Source: Flavobacteriaceae bacterium (GTDB taxonomy: Bacteria > Bacteroidota > Bacteroidia > Flavobacteriales > Flavobacteriaceae). Taken from it: 64,000 nucleotides of DNA. Position numbers and translations under genes: made by a program. The DNA lies in NCBI GenBank assembly GCA_002719315.1, contig PBHD01000001.1:212292-276291 (forward strand). The letters are read 5' to 3'. Positions 34,401 through 44,319 of the stretch are shown here, piece after piece (the stretch's first letter is position 1; each line of letters begins with the position of its first letter). Under the pieces are notes generated by a model. The model was not told where the DNA came from. It did no database searches and worked only from the letters and a program-made list of their open reading frames with translations.

Positions 34401-35343
34401 TTTTCTTTTTATAAGCTTTGATTATTTTATCAACAAGTTTATGTCTAATTATATCACTCTCATTTAAATTTACAATTTCTATCCCTTTTATATTTTTTAA
34501 AATTAAAAGAGCTTCATTCAATCCTGAAACTAACTTTTTTGGTAAGTCAATCTGACCTGGATCACCTGTTAAAATAAATTTTGCATTCTTACCCATTCTA
34601 GTTAAAAACATTTTCATTTGGGCATGAGTAGTGTTTTGAGCTTCATCCAAAACTACAAATGCATCATCTAAAGTTCTTCCTCTCATAAAAGCCAATGGAG
34701 CAATTTGAATTATTCCTTTTTCAATATAGCTGATCAATTTACCATGCGGAATCATATCCTTTAAAGAATCATATAAAGGTTGCATATAGGGGTCTAATTT
34801 ATCTTTCAAATCACCAGGTAAAAAACCTAAATTTTCTCCTGCTTCAACTGCAGGTCTTGTTAAAATTATTCTTTTGACCTCTCTTTCTTTTAAAGCTTTA
34901 ACTGCCATGGAAATAGCAGTATATGTTTTTCCAGTTCCAGCTGGTCCTATTGCAAAAACTAATGAATTCTGTTTAATAGTTTCAACTAATTTAATTTGAT
35001 TTAAAGTAAGAGCTTTGATTATTTTTCCATTTACACCATGCAAGATTATTGAATTATTTTCTTCTTTATATTTTAAAAAATCAATCTTATTATTTGAAGA
35101 AACAACTTCTTCTATAAACTTTGAATCTAAAGAATTATACATACCATAATAATCAATTAGGGAATTTACACACTGATTAAATTCCTTTAAAACTTTTGTT
35201 TCACCGTAAGCTCTCAATAAATTTCCCCTAGCTACAAGCTTTAATTTTGGAAAATATGATTTTAGTTTATTTAGATGGGAATTTTGATCACCAAAAAAGT
35301 CTTGTGGATTTATATTTTTTAATTCAATTTTAATATCATTCAA
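34393..35343 (-). CDS. phoH: PhoH-family ATPase
   Basis: Cytoplasmic P-loop ATPase of 316 residues (YbeZ type), linked to ribosome or RNA processing. A KH-like N-terminal region (residues ~1-110) precedes the ATPase core: VFAIGPAGTGKTYTAISMA, RVILTRPAVEAGENLGFLPG, FMRGRTLDDAFVVLDEAQNT, FLTRMGKNAKFILTGDPGQI. It begins at TTG 35343; no in-frame ATG is available that retains the N-terminal domain. It overlaps purC and faces the SAM adenosyltransferase gene across 98 nt that hold no gene and no clear promoter consensus. Confidence 0.92.
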   Translation of the reverse strand: MNDIKIELKNINPQDFFGDQNSHLNKLKSYFPKLKLVARGNLLRAYGETKVLKEFNQCVNSLIDYYGMYNSLDSKFIEEVVSSNNKIDFLKYKEENNSIILHGVNGKIIKALTLNQIKLVETIKQNSLVFAIGPAGTGKTYTAISMAVKALKEREVKRIILTRPAVEAGENLGFLPGDLKDKLDPYMQPLYDSLKDMIPHGKLISYIEKGIIQIAPLAFMRGRTLDDAFVVLDEAQNTTHAQMKMFLTRMGKNAKFILTGDPGQIDLPKKLVSGLNEALLILKNIKGIEIVNLNESDIIRHKLVDKIIKAYKKKND

Positions 35344-35441
35344 AGGCTAATCAATTAAAAAAAATTAATTTTAACATGTTTTAAGAATTTTTAGTAAAAA
35401 TATGTAAATTTTAATTTAATTCAAGAAAGATTTAATAGTTT

Positions 35442-36272
35442 ATGAATTTTATAACCTTAACTACTGACTTTGGTTACAAAGATTTTTCAGTAGCTATTAC
35501 TAAAGCAAATATTTACAATAATATCAATAATGCCGTAATTGTAGACATTTCACACCAAATTAGTCCATTCAATAATACTCAGGCTGCTTATATTTTAAAA
35601 AATTCTTATAAATCTTTTCCAAAAGGAACAATTCATATAATTGGAATTGAGTCTGAGCTTACACCTGAAAACTCTCATTTAGCAATGGATTTTGATGACC
35701 ATTACTTTATTGGAGCAAATAATGGAATTTTTTCTTTAATTACTGAAGATTTAATGCCAGATAAAATAGTAGAAATTAATATTCATAAGAACATAATTAG
35801 TAACTTTCCTGTTATAGATGTTTTTGTTAAAGTTGCTAAACATTTGTCTTCAAATGGCTCATTAGATGTAATTGGAAAGGAAATTAAAAAAATTAAACAA
35901 TTAACTGATATAAAACCTGTTATAAACCAAAATAAAGATCAAATATTAGGAAGTGTAATTTATATTGATAATTATGGTAATGTAGTAACAAATATTACAA
36001 ATAAAATTTTTAATGAAATAGGAAAATCAAGACCCTATATAATTGAAGCAAGAAGAATTAAGTTCAAAAAAATTTTTAAAAGTTACAGTCAAGCCATTAA
36101 TTTTTCAATAAAAAAAGAAAAAAGAGAAGAAGATGGAAAAAAATTAGCATTATTTAATACCGCAGGTCATCTGGAGTTAGCAATATACAAGAGTAATCCT
36201 GAAACTGTTGGTAGCGCAAGTTCTCTTTTTGGTCTTAATTATAGAGATCCAATAACTATTTTTTTTGAATAA
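35442..36272 (+). CDS. SAM hydroxide adenosyltransferase (DUF62 / fluorinase superfamily)
   Basis: Enzyme that splits S-adenosylmethionine with hydroxide to adenosine and methionine; halogenases belong to the same fold. The 276-residue chain has FITLTTDFGYKDFSVAITKA with the SAM-binding aspartate, VDISHQISPFN, YFIGANNGIFSLI and, in the C-terminal domain, IYIDNYGNVVTNIT and SASSLFGLNYRDPI. Halogenase activity is unlikely without the loop characteristic of fluorinases, but this was not tested by alignment. gldF follows after 3 nt and gldG overlaps that by 4 nt, a close three-gene unit, so the enzyme may be functionally tied to gliding, although such linkage may also be mere operon economy. Confidence 0.88.
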   Translation: MNFITLTTDFGYKDFSVAITKANIYNNINNAVIVDISHQISPFNNTQAAYILKNSYKSFPKGTIHIIGIESELTPENSHLAMDFDDHYFIGANNGIFSLITEDLMPDKIVEINIHKNIISNFPVIDVFVKVAKHLSSNGSLDVIGKEIKKIKQLTDIKPVINQNKDQILGSVIYIDNYGNVVTNITNKIFNEIGKSRPYIIEARRIKFKKIFKSYSQAINFSIKKEKREEDGKKLALFNTAGHLELAIYKSNPETVGSASSLFGLNYRDPITIFFE

Positions 36273-36275
36273 AAT

Positions 36276-37004
36276 ATGAGAGCCATAATTATTAAAGAAT
36301 TAAAAAGTTTCTTTTTATCTACAATTGGATTAATTTTAATTTGCTCATACCTCTTAATTAATAGTTTAATATTAGTTTTTTTTGAAACAAACTATAATTT
36401 GATAAAATTTAATTTAATTGATTTGAATTCATTTTTTAAGCTTTCACCTTGGATACTTTTATTTATAATTCCCTCAATATGTATGAGAAATTTCTCGGAA
36501 GAAATTTCAAATGGAACACTTGAGATTCTAATTACTAAACCAATCTCATTAGCAAAAATATTATTAGCAAAATACTTTTCAGTTCAATTTATTATTATAT
36601 TTTGTTTTTTATTATGTATTCCTTATTTACTTTTTGTAAATAATTTAATTAGTTCTAAATCAAATATAGATACTGGCGTTATATTTTTTGGATTTATTGC
36701 ATTAACACTTCTATCTAGTGTTTTTATTTTAATTTCCACTTATGTTTCATTAAGATTTAAATCCCAATTCAATGTTTTTCTTGTTTCTTTTTTAATTTGT
36801 TTTTTTGACTATTATTTAATTAATGTCATTTCGGAATATTCTAGTAATAGTAATTTATATAACTTCATAAACAACATTGGAATTCAAATTCACTATCAAA
36901 GATTAAGTTTAGGAATTATAAACTCCTATGATATAAGTTATTTTATTTTAAATATATTTTTATTTTATTTAATAGGGTTAAAATCAATAAAAAAAATGAA
37001 ATGA
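36276..37004 (+). CDS. gldF: gliding motility ABC transporter permease GldF
   Basis: Inner-membrane permease of the GldAFG ABC transporter, needed for gliding in Flavobacterium. The 242-residue protein has six hydrophobic segments and the ABC-2 pattern PWILLFIIPSICMRNFSEE then SNGTLEILITKPISLAKIL. The ATPase GldA is not in the window. It is read in the same unit as the SAM adenosyltransferase and gldG. Confidence 0.9.
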   Translation: MRAIIIKELKSFFLSTIGLILICSYLLINSLILVFFETNYNLIKFNLIDLNSFFKLSPWILLFIIPSICMRNFSEEISNGTLEILITKPISLAKILLAKYFSVQFIIIFCFLLCIPYLLFVNNLISSKSNIDTGVIFFGFIALTLLSSVFILISTYVSLRFKSQFNVFLVSFLICFFDYYLINVISEYSSNSNLYNFINNIGIQIHYQRLSLGIINSYDISYFILNIFLFYLIGLKSIKKMK

Positions 37005-38647
37005 AAAAAATAGACTTTTTTGTATTATTCATTATTTTCTTAATTCTTTTTACTTCAATTCCTAATATATTTAGTTACAAATCTATTGACATTACAACCG
37101 ATAAAAAATTCACATTAAGCAAAACAACTATTTCTAAAATTAAAGAATTAGAAAAACCATTAATAATAGACATTTTACTCGAAGGCTCAATGCCAAACTA
37201 TTACTATACCTTTCAGAATCAAATAAAAGAAACTATTAAACTTTTTATAAATGAAAATGATCTGATATCCTATAATTTTGTTGATCCTTATGATGTAAAA
37301 CAAAAAAAATTATTTTTTCAAAAAATGGCTGATTTTGGTATTGATCCTGAAATTTTAATATTAAATAAAAACAACAATAGAAAAGAATACAAAATTTATC
37401 CATGGGCAATACTTACATATAATAAAAAATCAGTTAAAATTAAATTGATTGAGGACAAAATTGGTGATAGTGAAGAAGATAAAATTATCAGATCAACAGA
37501 ATTGTTAGAACACAAATTAATAGATGGTTTAATTAAATTAACAATTGAAAATAAGCCAAAAATATCATTTTTAAATTCTCATGGGACATCTGAAGAAATA
37601 AAGATTTTTGATTTTAAAAATAGTATTTCAAAATATTATGATGTTTCATACTTTAATTTAAAAAAATCTTTAAATGCAATTGATGCTCTAAATTTTCTTA
37701 AAGACAAAAAAACTCTTATTATTTCGAATCCAACTGAAAATTTTAGTGAAAAAGAAAAATTTATTTTAGATCAATATTCACTTAATGGAGGTAAAATTAT
37801 TTGGTTAATAAATGCAGTTATTATGAATTTAGAAATGCTGTATAATGAAAATTCAAAAGCATTAGCAATTGCAAATGAATTAAATTTAGAAGATTTATTT
37901 TTTCATAATGGGATAAAATTAAGAAAGGAATTAATAAAAGATTTATATTGTGCTCCTATAGTTGTTGCTACTGGTTCTTCTAACTCTCAATACATACCAT
38001 ACCCTTGGTTATATTTTCCTATTATTAAATACAAAAATCAATCCAACGAAAATAATTTAGACCTACTAACAAATTTTGTGAGTCCTATTGACACAATTAA
38101 AACAACCTTAAATAGGAAAATAATTTTAAAATCTTCAGATTACACAAAGATATTAACAATTCCAAATTATATAAATTTAAGTGAAGTTAATAATAAAATA
38201 AACCCCTCTTCATTTGACAATAAAAATTATATTATTGGAATAGAATTAAGCGGAAACTTTGTCTCGTTTTATAAAAATAAAACTGTAGGTCAAAAAATAA
38301 AAAATAAAATTTATGAAGGAGTTTCAAAATGGCTAATTATTAGCGACGGCAATATAGCTGAGAATCAAATTGACAAAAACAAACCCCTAAAATTGGGTTA
38401 TGATAAATGGACAAATAATAGTTATTCAAACAAGGAGTTTTTAATAACTAAAATCCATGAATTTTCAGACAATAAAAGTCTTCTAAATCCAAAAAGTAAA
38501 AAAATTAATAGATTTGAAGTTGATAAGTTTAAATTAAATAAAAATTTGAATTTTTGGAGGTTTTCATTAATTATCTATCCCTTTTTTATATCCTCATTAT
38601 TATATTTATTAATGACTCTGTATTTAAAATCAAAGTTTAGAATTTAA
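37001..38647 (+). CDS. gldG: gliding motility-associated ABC transporter substrate-binding protein GldG
   Basis: Membrane-anchored partner of GldF, of 548 residues. A transmembrane segment at residues ~5-25 is followed by a periplasmic ABC-type domain (KFTLSKTTISKIKELEKPL, FVDPYDVKQKK, FLNSHGTSEEIKIFDF, LIISNPTENFSEKEKFILD and GGKIIWLINAV) and a C-terminal membrane segment (FWRFSLIIYPFFISSLLYLL). This layout is that of GldG. It overlaps gldF by 4 nt. The 62-nt gap to dnaN holds the dnaN promoter. Confidence 0.92.
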   Translation: MKKIDFFVLFIIFLILFTSIPNIFSYKSIDITTDKKFTLSKTTISKIKELEKPLIIDILLEGSMPNYYYTFQNQIKETIKLFINENDLISYNFVDPYDVKQKKLFFQKMADFGIDPEILILNKNNNRKEYKIYPWAILTYNKKSVKIKLIEDKIGDSEEDKIIRSTELLEHKLIDGLIKLTIENKPKISFLNSHGTSEEIKIFDFKNSISKYYDVSYFNLKKSLNAIDALNFLKDKKTLIISNPTENFSEKEKFILDQYSLNGGKIIWLINAVIMNLEMLYNENSKALAIANELNLEDLFFHNGIKLRKELIKDLYCAPIVVATGSSNSQYIPYPWLYFPIIKYKNQSNENNLDLLTNFVSPIDTIKTTLNRKIILKSSDYTKILTIPNYINLSEVNNKINPSSFDNKNYIIGIELSGNFVSFYKNKTVGQKIKNKIYEGVSKWLIISDGNIAENQIDKNKPLKLGYDKWTNNSYSNKEFLITKIHEFSDNKSLLNPKSKKINRFEVDKFKLNKNLNFWRFSLIIYPFFISSLLYLLMTLYLKSKFRI

Positions 38648-38686
38648 CTGTTAATAAGTTTCTTTTTCAAATAAGTAGCTTTAAAA

Positions 38687-38694
38687 TATATTTG
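38687..38694 (+). promoter_or_regulatory. -7 element TATATTTG before dnaN
   Basis: Exact consensus, 15 nt before the dnaN ATG at 38710, in the gap after gldG. No clear -33 TTG. Confidence 0.5.
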
Positions 38695-38709
38695 AATTAA
38701 ATTACATAC

Positions 38710-39828
38710 ATGAAATTTATTGTTTCAAGCTTTTCTCTATTAAAACAACTTCAAATTATAAGTGGAATAATAAACAATAATAATACATTACCTATCCTAG
38801 ATAATTTTTTGTTTGAAATAGAAAAAAACGAGCTTACAATAACTGCATCTGATCTTGAAAGCACCTTTTCAACAAAATTAAAAATAGAATCTAAAGAAAT
38901 TGGAAAGATTGGATTACCTGCAAAACTATTATTAGATACCCTAAAAACATTTCCTGAACAACCGCTTACTTTTATTAAAACTGATAAAAACTCTTTTGAT
39001 ATTATTGCAAATAATGGTAAATATTCTTTAGCTTACATTAATGGAGAAGACTTTCCAAATCAAAATATTTTAAAAGATTTTAGTCAATTAACTTTGAAAT
39101 CAAATGTGCTTTTAAATGCTATCAATTCAACTATTTTTGCTAGTGGAAATGATGATTTAAGACCTGTAATGAGTGGGGTGTTTTTTGAACTAAATTCAAA
39201 TTCAATAAATTTTGTTGCGACAGATGCGCATAAATTAGTAAAGTATACAAGAAATGATTCTAATGTAAGTGAAAATGCTGAATTTATAATGCCTAAAAAA
39301 CCTTTGCAATTACTAAAAAATGTGTTGCAAGATAATGAAGATGAAGTGATAATTGAATACAATGAAACAAATGCTCAATTTAGTTTTAAGGACTCTATTC
39401 TTATTTCAAGGCTAATTGATGGAAAATACCCAAATTATGAAGCAGTTATTCCTAAAGAAAATCCTAATGAGTTAACTATTGAAAAAAATATTTTTTTAAA
39501 TTCTTTAAAAAGAGTTAGTATTTTTTCAAATAAAACAACTCATCAAATAAAATTAAAAATTACGGGGTCAATTCTCAATATTTCAGCTGAAGATCTTGAT
39601 TATAATAATAGTGCAGAAGAAACCTTAAATTGTGACTATAAAGGAGATGATATTCAAATTGGATTTAATTCAAGATTTTTGATTGAAATGTTAAACAATA
39701 TTGATCAAGATGAAATTAAATTATTTATGTCGCTCCCAAATAGAGCTGGGATAATTAAACCTTCTAAAGAAAACTTAGATTCTGAAGAAATAACAATGTT
39801 GGTAATGCCAGTAATGTTAAACGACTAA
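38710..39828 (+). CDS. dnaN: DNA polymerase III beta sliding clamp
   Basis: Ring-shaped processivity clamp of the replicase. The 372-residue chain has three repeats of the clamp fold: MKFIVSSFSLLKQLQII at the start, LRPVMSGVFFELNSNSINF in the second and IQIGFNSRFLIEMLNNI in the third, ending in LVMPVMLND, the typical hydrophobic-acidic tail. The usual dnaA neighbour is not here; the gene sits after gldG. It converges with the alpha-oxoamine synthase gene with 7 nt between stops. Confidence 0.96.
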   Translation: MKFIVSSFSLLKQLQIISGIINNNNTLPILDNFLFEIEKNELTITASDLESTFSTKLKIESKEIGKIGLPAKLLLDTLKTFPEQPLTFIKTDKNSFDIIANNGKYSLAYINGEDFPNQNILKDFSQLTLKSNVLLNAINSTIFASGNDDLRPVMSGVFFELNSNSINFVATDAHKLVKYTRNDSNVSENAEFIMPKKPLQLLKNVLQDNEDEVIIEYNETNAQFSFKDSILISRLIDGKYPNYEAVIPKENPNELTIEKNIFLNSLKRVSIFSNKTTHQIKLKITGSILNISAEDLDYNNSAEETLNCDYKGDDIQIGFNSRFLIEMLNNIDQDEIKLFMSLPNRAGIIKPSKENLDSEEITMLVMPVMLND

Positions 39829-39835
39829 ATAAATT

Positions 39836-41077
39836 TTATTTTACTTTTGTTTTTAACTTATATACTCCTCTTTTAAGCCTTTCTCTTATTTTAGAAAAAG
39901 CATCTAAAGTTTCATTAATATCTTCTTTTGTATGAGTTGCTGTAGGGATTAACCTCAACAAAATAAGTCCTTTTGGAATAACAGGGTATACTACTATTGA
40001 GCAGAAAACGCCAAAATTTTCTCTCAAATCTTTTACCAAACTCATTGCTTCTGGAATACTTCCTTCAAGATAAACAGGAGTTACACAACTTTGAGTATTA
40101 CCAATATTAAAACCATTATTCTTTAATCCGTTTTGTAACATTAGAACATTTTCCCACAACTTGTTTTTTAATTCAGGCCTACTTTTAAGAATACTTAATC
40201 TTTTTAAAGCACCTATTACAAGTTGAGTTTGTAAAGACTTAGCAAACATTTGTGACCTCATATTATATTTTAAATAGTCAATAACTTCTTTCTCAGAAGC
40301 TATAAAAGCTCCAGTAGAAGCCATTGATTTTGCAAAAGTTGCGAAATAAACATCAATTTCATTCTGAATACCTTGTTCAAACCCAGTACCAGCTCCAGTT
40401 TTTCCTAATGTTCCAAAACCATGAGCATCATCTACTAAAAATCTAAAATTAAATTTTTTCTTTAATTCGCAAATTTCTTTTAAACAACCTTGCTCTCCCC
40501 TCATTCCAAAAACTCCTTCTGAAATAACAAGTATTCCACCACCCGTTTGCTCAATTATTTTTGAGGCTCTTATTAAATTTTTTTCAAGACTTAAAATATC
40601 GTTATGCTTATAAGTAAATCTTTTTCCTATATGAAGTCTTACTCCATCAACTATACAAGCGTGAGAATCAACATCATAAACTATAACATCATTTTTTCCA
40701 ACCAATGCATCAATAGTAGACAAAATACCTTGGTAACCAAAATTTAATAAATATGCTGATTCCTTCTCAACAAATTGAGCTAACTCATTTTCAAGTTTTT
40801 CATGAAGATCCGTGTGTCCAGACATCATTCTGGCTCCCATAGGATAAGCAGAACCATAATCATATGCAGCTTTAAAATCTATTTCTCTAACTTCTGAAAG
40901 GTTTGACAATCCTAAATAGTCATTAATACTCCAAGTAATAACCTCTTTGCCTTTAAATTTCATTCTATTGCTTATTGGACCTTCTAATTTTGGAAAAACA
41001 AAATACCCTTCAGCTTGAGATGCCCACATTCCAAGAGGTCCTTTATTTTTATATATTCTGTCAAATAAATCTCTCAT
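39836..41077 (-). CDS. alpha-oxoamine synthase; probable cysteate/serine fatty-acyltransferase
   Basis: PLP enzyme of 413 residues that condenses an amino acid with an acyl thioester (same superfamily as KBL, BioF and serine palmitoyltransferase). The PLP lysine is in [61 protein letters not shown] and [12 protein letters not shown] are typical. The immediate partner downstream of the promoter is a cysteine-synthase-like gene overlapping by 4 nt. In flavobacteria this pair is known or proposed to make cysteate and condense it with a fatty acyl donor to form capnine, the sulfonolipid base. I infer that role; BioF-like or sphingolipid activity remains possible. Confidence 0.72.
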   Translation of the reverse strand: MRDLFDRIYKNKGPLGMWASQAEGYFVFPKLEGPISNRMKFKGKEVITWSINDYLGLSNLSEVREIDFKAAYDYGSAYPMGARMMSGHTDLHEKLENELAQFVEKESAYLLNFGYQGILSTIDALVGKNDVIVYDVDSHACIVDGVRLHIGKRFTYKHNDILSLEKNLIRASKIIEQTGGGILVISEGVFGMRGEQGCLKEICELKKKFNFRFLVDDAHGFGTLGKTGAGTGFEQGIQNEIDVYFATFAKSMASTGAFIASEKEVIDYLKYNMRSQMFAKSLQTQLVIGALKRLSILKSRPELKNKLWENVLMLQNGLKNNGFNIGNTQSCVTPVYLEGSIPEAMSLVKDLRENFGVFCSIVVYPVIPKGLILLRLIPTATHTKEDINETLDAFSKIRERLKRGVYKLKTKVK

Positions 41078-42129
41078 TTTTTTTCAGAAGAATTATCAAT
41101 AAACTCAATTTTTTGACGGTGATTTTTAGATGAATTCATAAAACCTTGATTTTCCATCCAATTTTCATTGTAAATTTGACTCATATATCTAGAACCATGA
41201 TCAGGAAAAATAATAACAACCCTACTTTCATTATTAAAATATTTATTAGAATTTAACTGATAAAGAGCCTGCATTGCTGCTCCAGAAGTATATCCGACTA
41301 GGATTCCTTCAGAACTTGTTACTTTTCTTGCTCGATGAGCACTTTCTTCATCAGAAACTTTTTCAAAATGGTCAATCAAATCAAAATATGTTGTTGAGGG
41401 AATTAAATTTTTTCCAATACCAGTTATTCTATATGGGTATATTTCATTTAAATCTAATTCTTTTGTTTCATGAAATTTTTTTAAAACTGAACCATAAGCA
41501 TCTACTCCAATTATTTTAATCTCTGGGTTTTTTTCTTTTAAAAATTTAGCACAACCTGAAATAGTTCCTCCAGTACCACTACATGCAACTAAATGGGTGA
41601 TTTCACCACTAGTTTGCTCCCATATTTCTTTTCCTGTAGTCATATAGTGTGCTTCTGTATTCAAATCGTTAAAATATTGATTTATGTATATAGAGTCTTT
41701 TATTTCATTATTAAGTCTTTTAGCAACTTGATAGTAAGATCTAGGATCTTGTGGAGAGACGTTAGCAGGACAAACATAAATTGTTGCTCCCATTGCTCTT
41801 AACATATCAATTTTATCCGTAGAAGATTTAGATGTAACTGCTAAAACACATTCATATCCTTTAATTATTGATACCATAGCTAAGCTAAAGCCGGTGTTTC
41901 CTGATGTAGTTTCTATTATAGTTGATCCTGGTTTTAAAATACCATTTTTTTCAAGTTTTTCAATTATATAAAGAGAAATTCTATCTTTACTTGAGTGTCC
42001 AGGATTATAAGCCTCATATTTGGCAAAATACTTGCCACTAAAGTTTTTAACAGACTTATTTAACTTAATTAAAGGAGTTTTGCCTATCATCTGCAGAACA
42101 TTTTGATAGACAGATTTGTTATTTTTCAT
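41074..42129 (-). CDS. PLP-dependent cysteine-synthase-like enzyme; possible cysteate synthase
   Basis: Fold-type II PLP enzyme of 351 residues, similar to O-acetylserine sulfhydrylase and cystathionine beta-synthase. The PLP lysine is in [15 protein letters not shown], the phosphate-binding region is [12 protein letters not shown], and [11 protein letters not shown] supports the second loop. [12 protein letters not shown] corresponds to the family block GxSSGAA. Its gene overlaps the downstream alpha-oxoamine synthase gene by 4 nt, which argues that it supplies that enzyme's amino acid, plausibly L-cysteate made from a serine derivative and sulfite. Plain cysteine synthesis cannot be excluded. 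A -7 box lies 28 nt before its ATG. Confidence 0.7.
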   Translation of the reverse strand: MKNNKSVYQNVLQMIGKTPLIKLNKSVKNFSGKYFAKYEAYNPGHSSKDRISLYIIEKLEKNGILKPGSTIIETTSGNTGFSLAMVSIIKGYECVLAVTSKSSTDKIDMLRAMGATIYVCPANVSPQDPRSYYQVAKRLNNEIKDSIYINQYFNDLNTEAHYMTTGKEIWEQTSGEITHLVACSGTGGTISGCAKFLKEKNPEIKIIGVDAYGSVLKKFHETKELDLNEIYPYRITGIGKNLIPSTTYFDLIDHFEKVSDEESAHRARKVTSSEGILVGYTSGAAMQALYQLNSNKYFNNESRVVIIFPDHGSRYMSQIYNENWMENQGFMNSSKNHRQKIEFIDNSSEKK

Positions 42130-42157
42130 ATAACAGTTTTTCTCTCTTAAAAACGCA

Positions 42158-42165
42158 CAAATTTA
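42158..42165 (-). promoter_or_regulatory. -7 element TAAATTTG before the cysteine-synthase-like gene
   Basis: Exact minus-strand consensus in the 47-nt gap after the S9 peptidase gene, so the pair 42129-39836 probably has its own promoter. Confidence 0.5.
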
Positions 42166-42176
42166 AAAAAAATTAT

Positions 42177-44315
42177 TTAGTTATTAATTCCTTCTAAACT
42201 AAGTAAAAAAGAATATTTTTCTGCTATTTCATAAATGGAACTATACCTTCCTGAAGCCCCACTATGTCCAGCTTTCATATTAGTTTTAAAAAAAAGTAGA
42301 TTATCATCAGTTTTAAATTCTCTTAATTTTGCCACCCACTTTGCAGGTTCCCAATATTGAACTTGTGAATCATGATAACCTGCTGTAACAAATAAATTTG
42401 GATATCTTTTCTTTTCAATATTGTCGTATGGAGAATAAGATTTCATATAATCATAATATTTTTTATTATTAGGATTACCCCATTCATCATACTCAGAGGT
42501 TGTTAAAGGAATCTTATCGTCCAACATAGTAGTTATTACATCTACAAATGGAACTGAAGCAATAACACTAGAATATAACTCAGGATTTTTATTAAGAACA
42601 ACTCCCATTAATAGCCCTCCAGCAGAACCACCGTATGCATGTAGATTATTTTCGCTTGTATATTTATTTTCAATTAAAAATTTTGAGCAGTCAATAAAAT
42701 CATTAAATGTATTCCATTTTTTTAGAAGCTTTCCTCCTTCGTACCAATTTCTACCTAAATACTCACTTCCTCTAATATGAGAAATTGCAAAAATAAATCC
42801 TCTGTTCAAAAGAGTTAATCTTGTAGAAGAAAATGACGGGTCAATAGTTGATCCATATGAACCATAACCGTATTGTAACAATGGGTTTTTGCCATTTAAT
42901 CTAATTCCTTTTTTATGTACAATTGAAATAGGAATTTTTAAACCATCTCTTGAATTGGCCCATATTCTTTTTTCAATATAATTTGATTCATTAAATGTTT
43001 TATCTAAGACTTTGTTTTTCTTTAAAACTTTTTTTGATTTTTTTAAAACATCATATTCATAAACAGTTCTTGGTGAAACAAGTGAACTAAAAATATATCT
43101 TAATTTATTTGAATTAAATTGAGGATTATAACCAACATATGAGGAGTAAGTTTCTCCTTTCATTGGAATATAATAATCGTCAAAACTATTATTCCAACTT
43201 TTTACAAGAAGTTTATTTAATCCATTTCTTCTTTCGGATATTATATAAAAGTTATCAAAAACATCAATGTCCTCAATTAATATATCTTCTTGATGATCTA
43301 TGAAATTTTCCCAATTTGCAATACCGGGATTTTTAATTGAAGTTTTTACAATCTTGTTGTTAAAAGAATTATCATGGTTTGTCAATATATAAAAATTGTT
43401 TTTATAATGTTTCACATCATACTCAAGTCCATTAATTCTAGATTGTATAAGATTAAATTTGTTTAATGGTTTACTTGAATTTAAATATCGATGTTCAGAT
43501 GTTAATGTACTATATGAAGAAATAAAAATAAATTTCCTAGATTTAGAACTACTTACATAAGTAGAATACGTAGAATCTTTTTCATGATATACTAAAAACT
43601 CTTTTTTTCTGTCATTTATATTACGCCTATAAATCTTTTCGGTTCTTAATGTTTTAGGATTTTTTTTTACATAAAAAAAATGTTTACTATCTGCAGCCCA
43701 TGCACTACCTCCACTGGTATTTTTAATCGAAAAATTTAATGATTTTTTAGTTTTAAGATCTTTAACATACATTGAATACTTTCTTCTTGAATTAACATCT
43801 ATTGCATAAATGACTTTTGTGTTATCAGGGCTAACATTAATTCCTACTAAACTAAAGTAATCATAACCTTTTGCCATTTCATTGCAGTCAAATAATATTT
43901 CTTCTTTTGAATTAAGTGATTCTTTTTTCCTTGTGTAGATTGGGTATTCTTTTCCTTTTTCATATCTAGTTATGTACCAATAATCATTATAAAAATATGG
44001 AGCTGAAGTATCGTTTTTTTTAATTCTACTTTTCATCTCAAGAAACAGATTTTCTTTAAACTCTTTTTGATTTTTAGTCTGGTTTTTATAATAATTGTTT
44101 TCCTTTTCTAAATATTCAATAACGTCCTTATCATCTCTATTTTTTAACCAGAAATAATTATCTTCTCTAGTATAGTTATGTTCTTTGTGAATAACTTTTA
44201 TTTTTTTTGCAAATGGAATATTATTCATGTTTTTTTGTTTTGGGTCAATTTCAAATAAATTACAAGAGAATATAATTGTAAGAAAAAAAAAGGTGGCAAA
44301 AATTTTTTTAATCAA
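42177..44315 (-). CDS. S9A-family oligopeptidase B-like lipoprotein
   Basis: Serine oligopeptidase with a seven-bladed propeller (residues ~70-430) and an alpha/beta-hydrolase domain. The catalytic Ser is in YGGSAGGLLMG, the Asp in FVTAGYHDSQV and the His in MKAGHSGASG. The hydrolase part also shows LLQYGYGSYG and HIRGSEYLGRNWYEGG. The N-terminus has a lipoprotein signal with lipobox IIFSC near residue 18, so this one is exported and membrane-anchored, unlike cytoplasmic PtrB. The length is 712 residues. It would cut short peptides next to basic residues if it follows the family. It follows the aldolase gene by 4 nt. Confidence 0.9.
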   Translation of the reverse strand: MIKKIFATFFFLTIIFSCNLFEIDPKQKNMNNIPFAKKIKVIHKEHNYTREDNYFWLKNRDDKDVIEYLEKENNYYKNQTKNQKEFKENLFLEMKSRIKKNDTSAPYFYNDYWYITRYEKGKEYPIYTRKKESLNSKEEILFDCNEMAKGYDYFSLVGINVSPDNTKVIYAIDVNSRRKYSMYVKDLKTKKSLNFSIKNTSGGSAWAADSKHFFYVKKNPKTLRTEKIYRRNINDRKKEFLVYHEKDSTYSTYVSSSKSRKFIFISSYSTLTSEHRYLNSSKPLNKFNLIQSRINGLEYDVKHYKNNFYILTNHDNSFNNKIVKTSIKNPGIANWENFIDHQEDILIEDIDVFDNFYIISERRNGLNKLLVKSWNNSFDDYYIPMKGETYSSYVGYNPQFNSNKLRYIFSSLVSPRTVYEYDVLKKSKKVLKKNKVLDKTFNESNYIEKRIWANSRDGLKIPISIVHKKGIRLNGKNPLLQYGYGSYGSTIDPSFSSTRLTLLNRGFIFAISHIRGSEYLGRNWYEGGKLLKKWNTFNDFIDCSKFLIENKYTSENNLHAYGGSAGGLLMGVVLNKNPELYSSVIASVPFVDVITTMLDDKIPLTTSEYDEWGNPNNKKYYDYMKSYSPYDNIEKKRYPNLFVTAGYHDSQVQYWEPAKWVAKLREFKTDDNLLFFKTNMKAGHSGASGRYSSIYEIAEKYSFLLSLEGINN

Positions 44316-44319
44316 TGTT

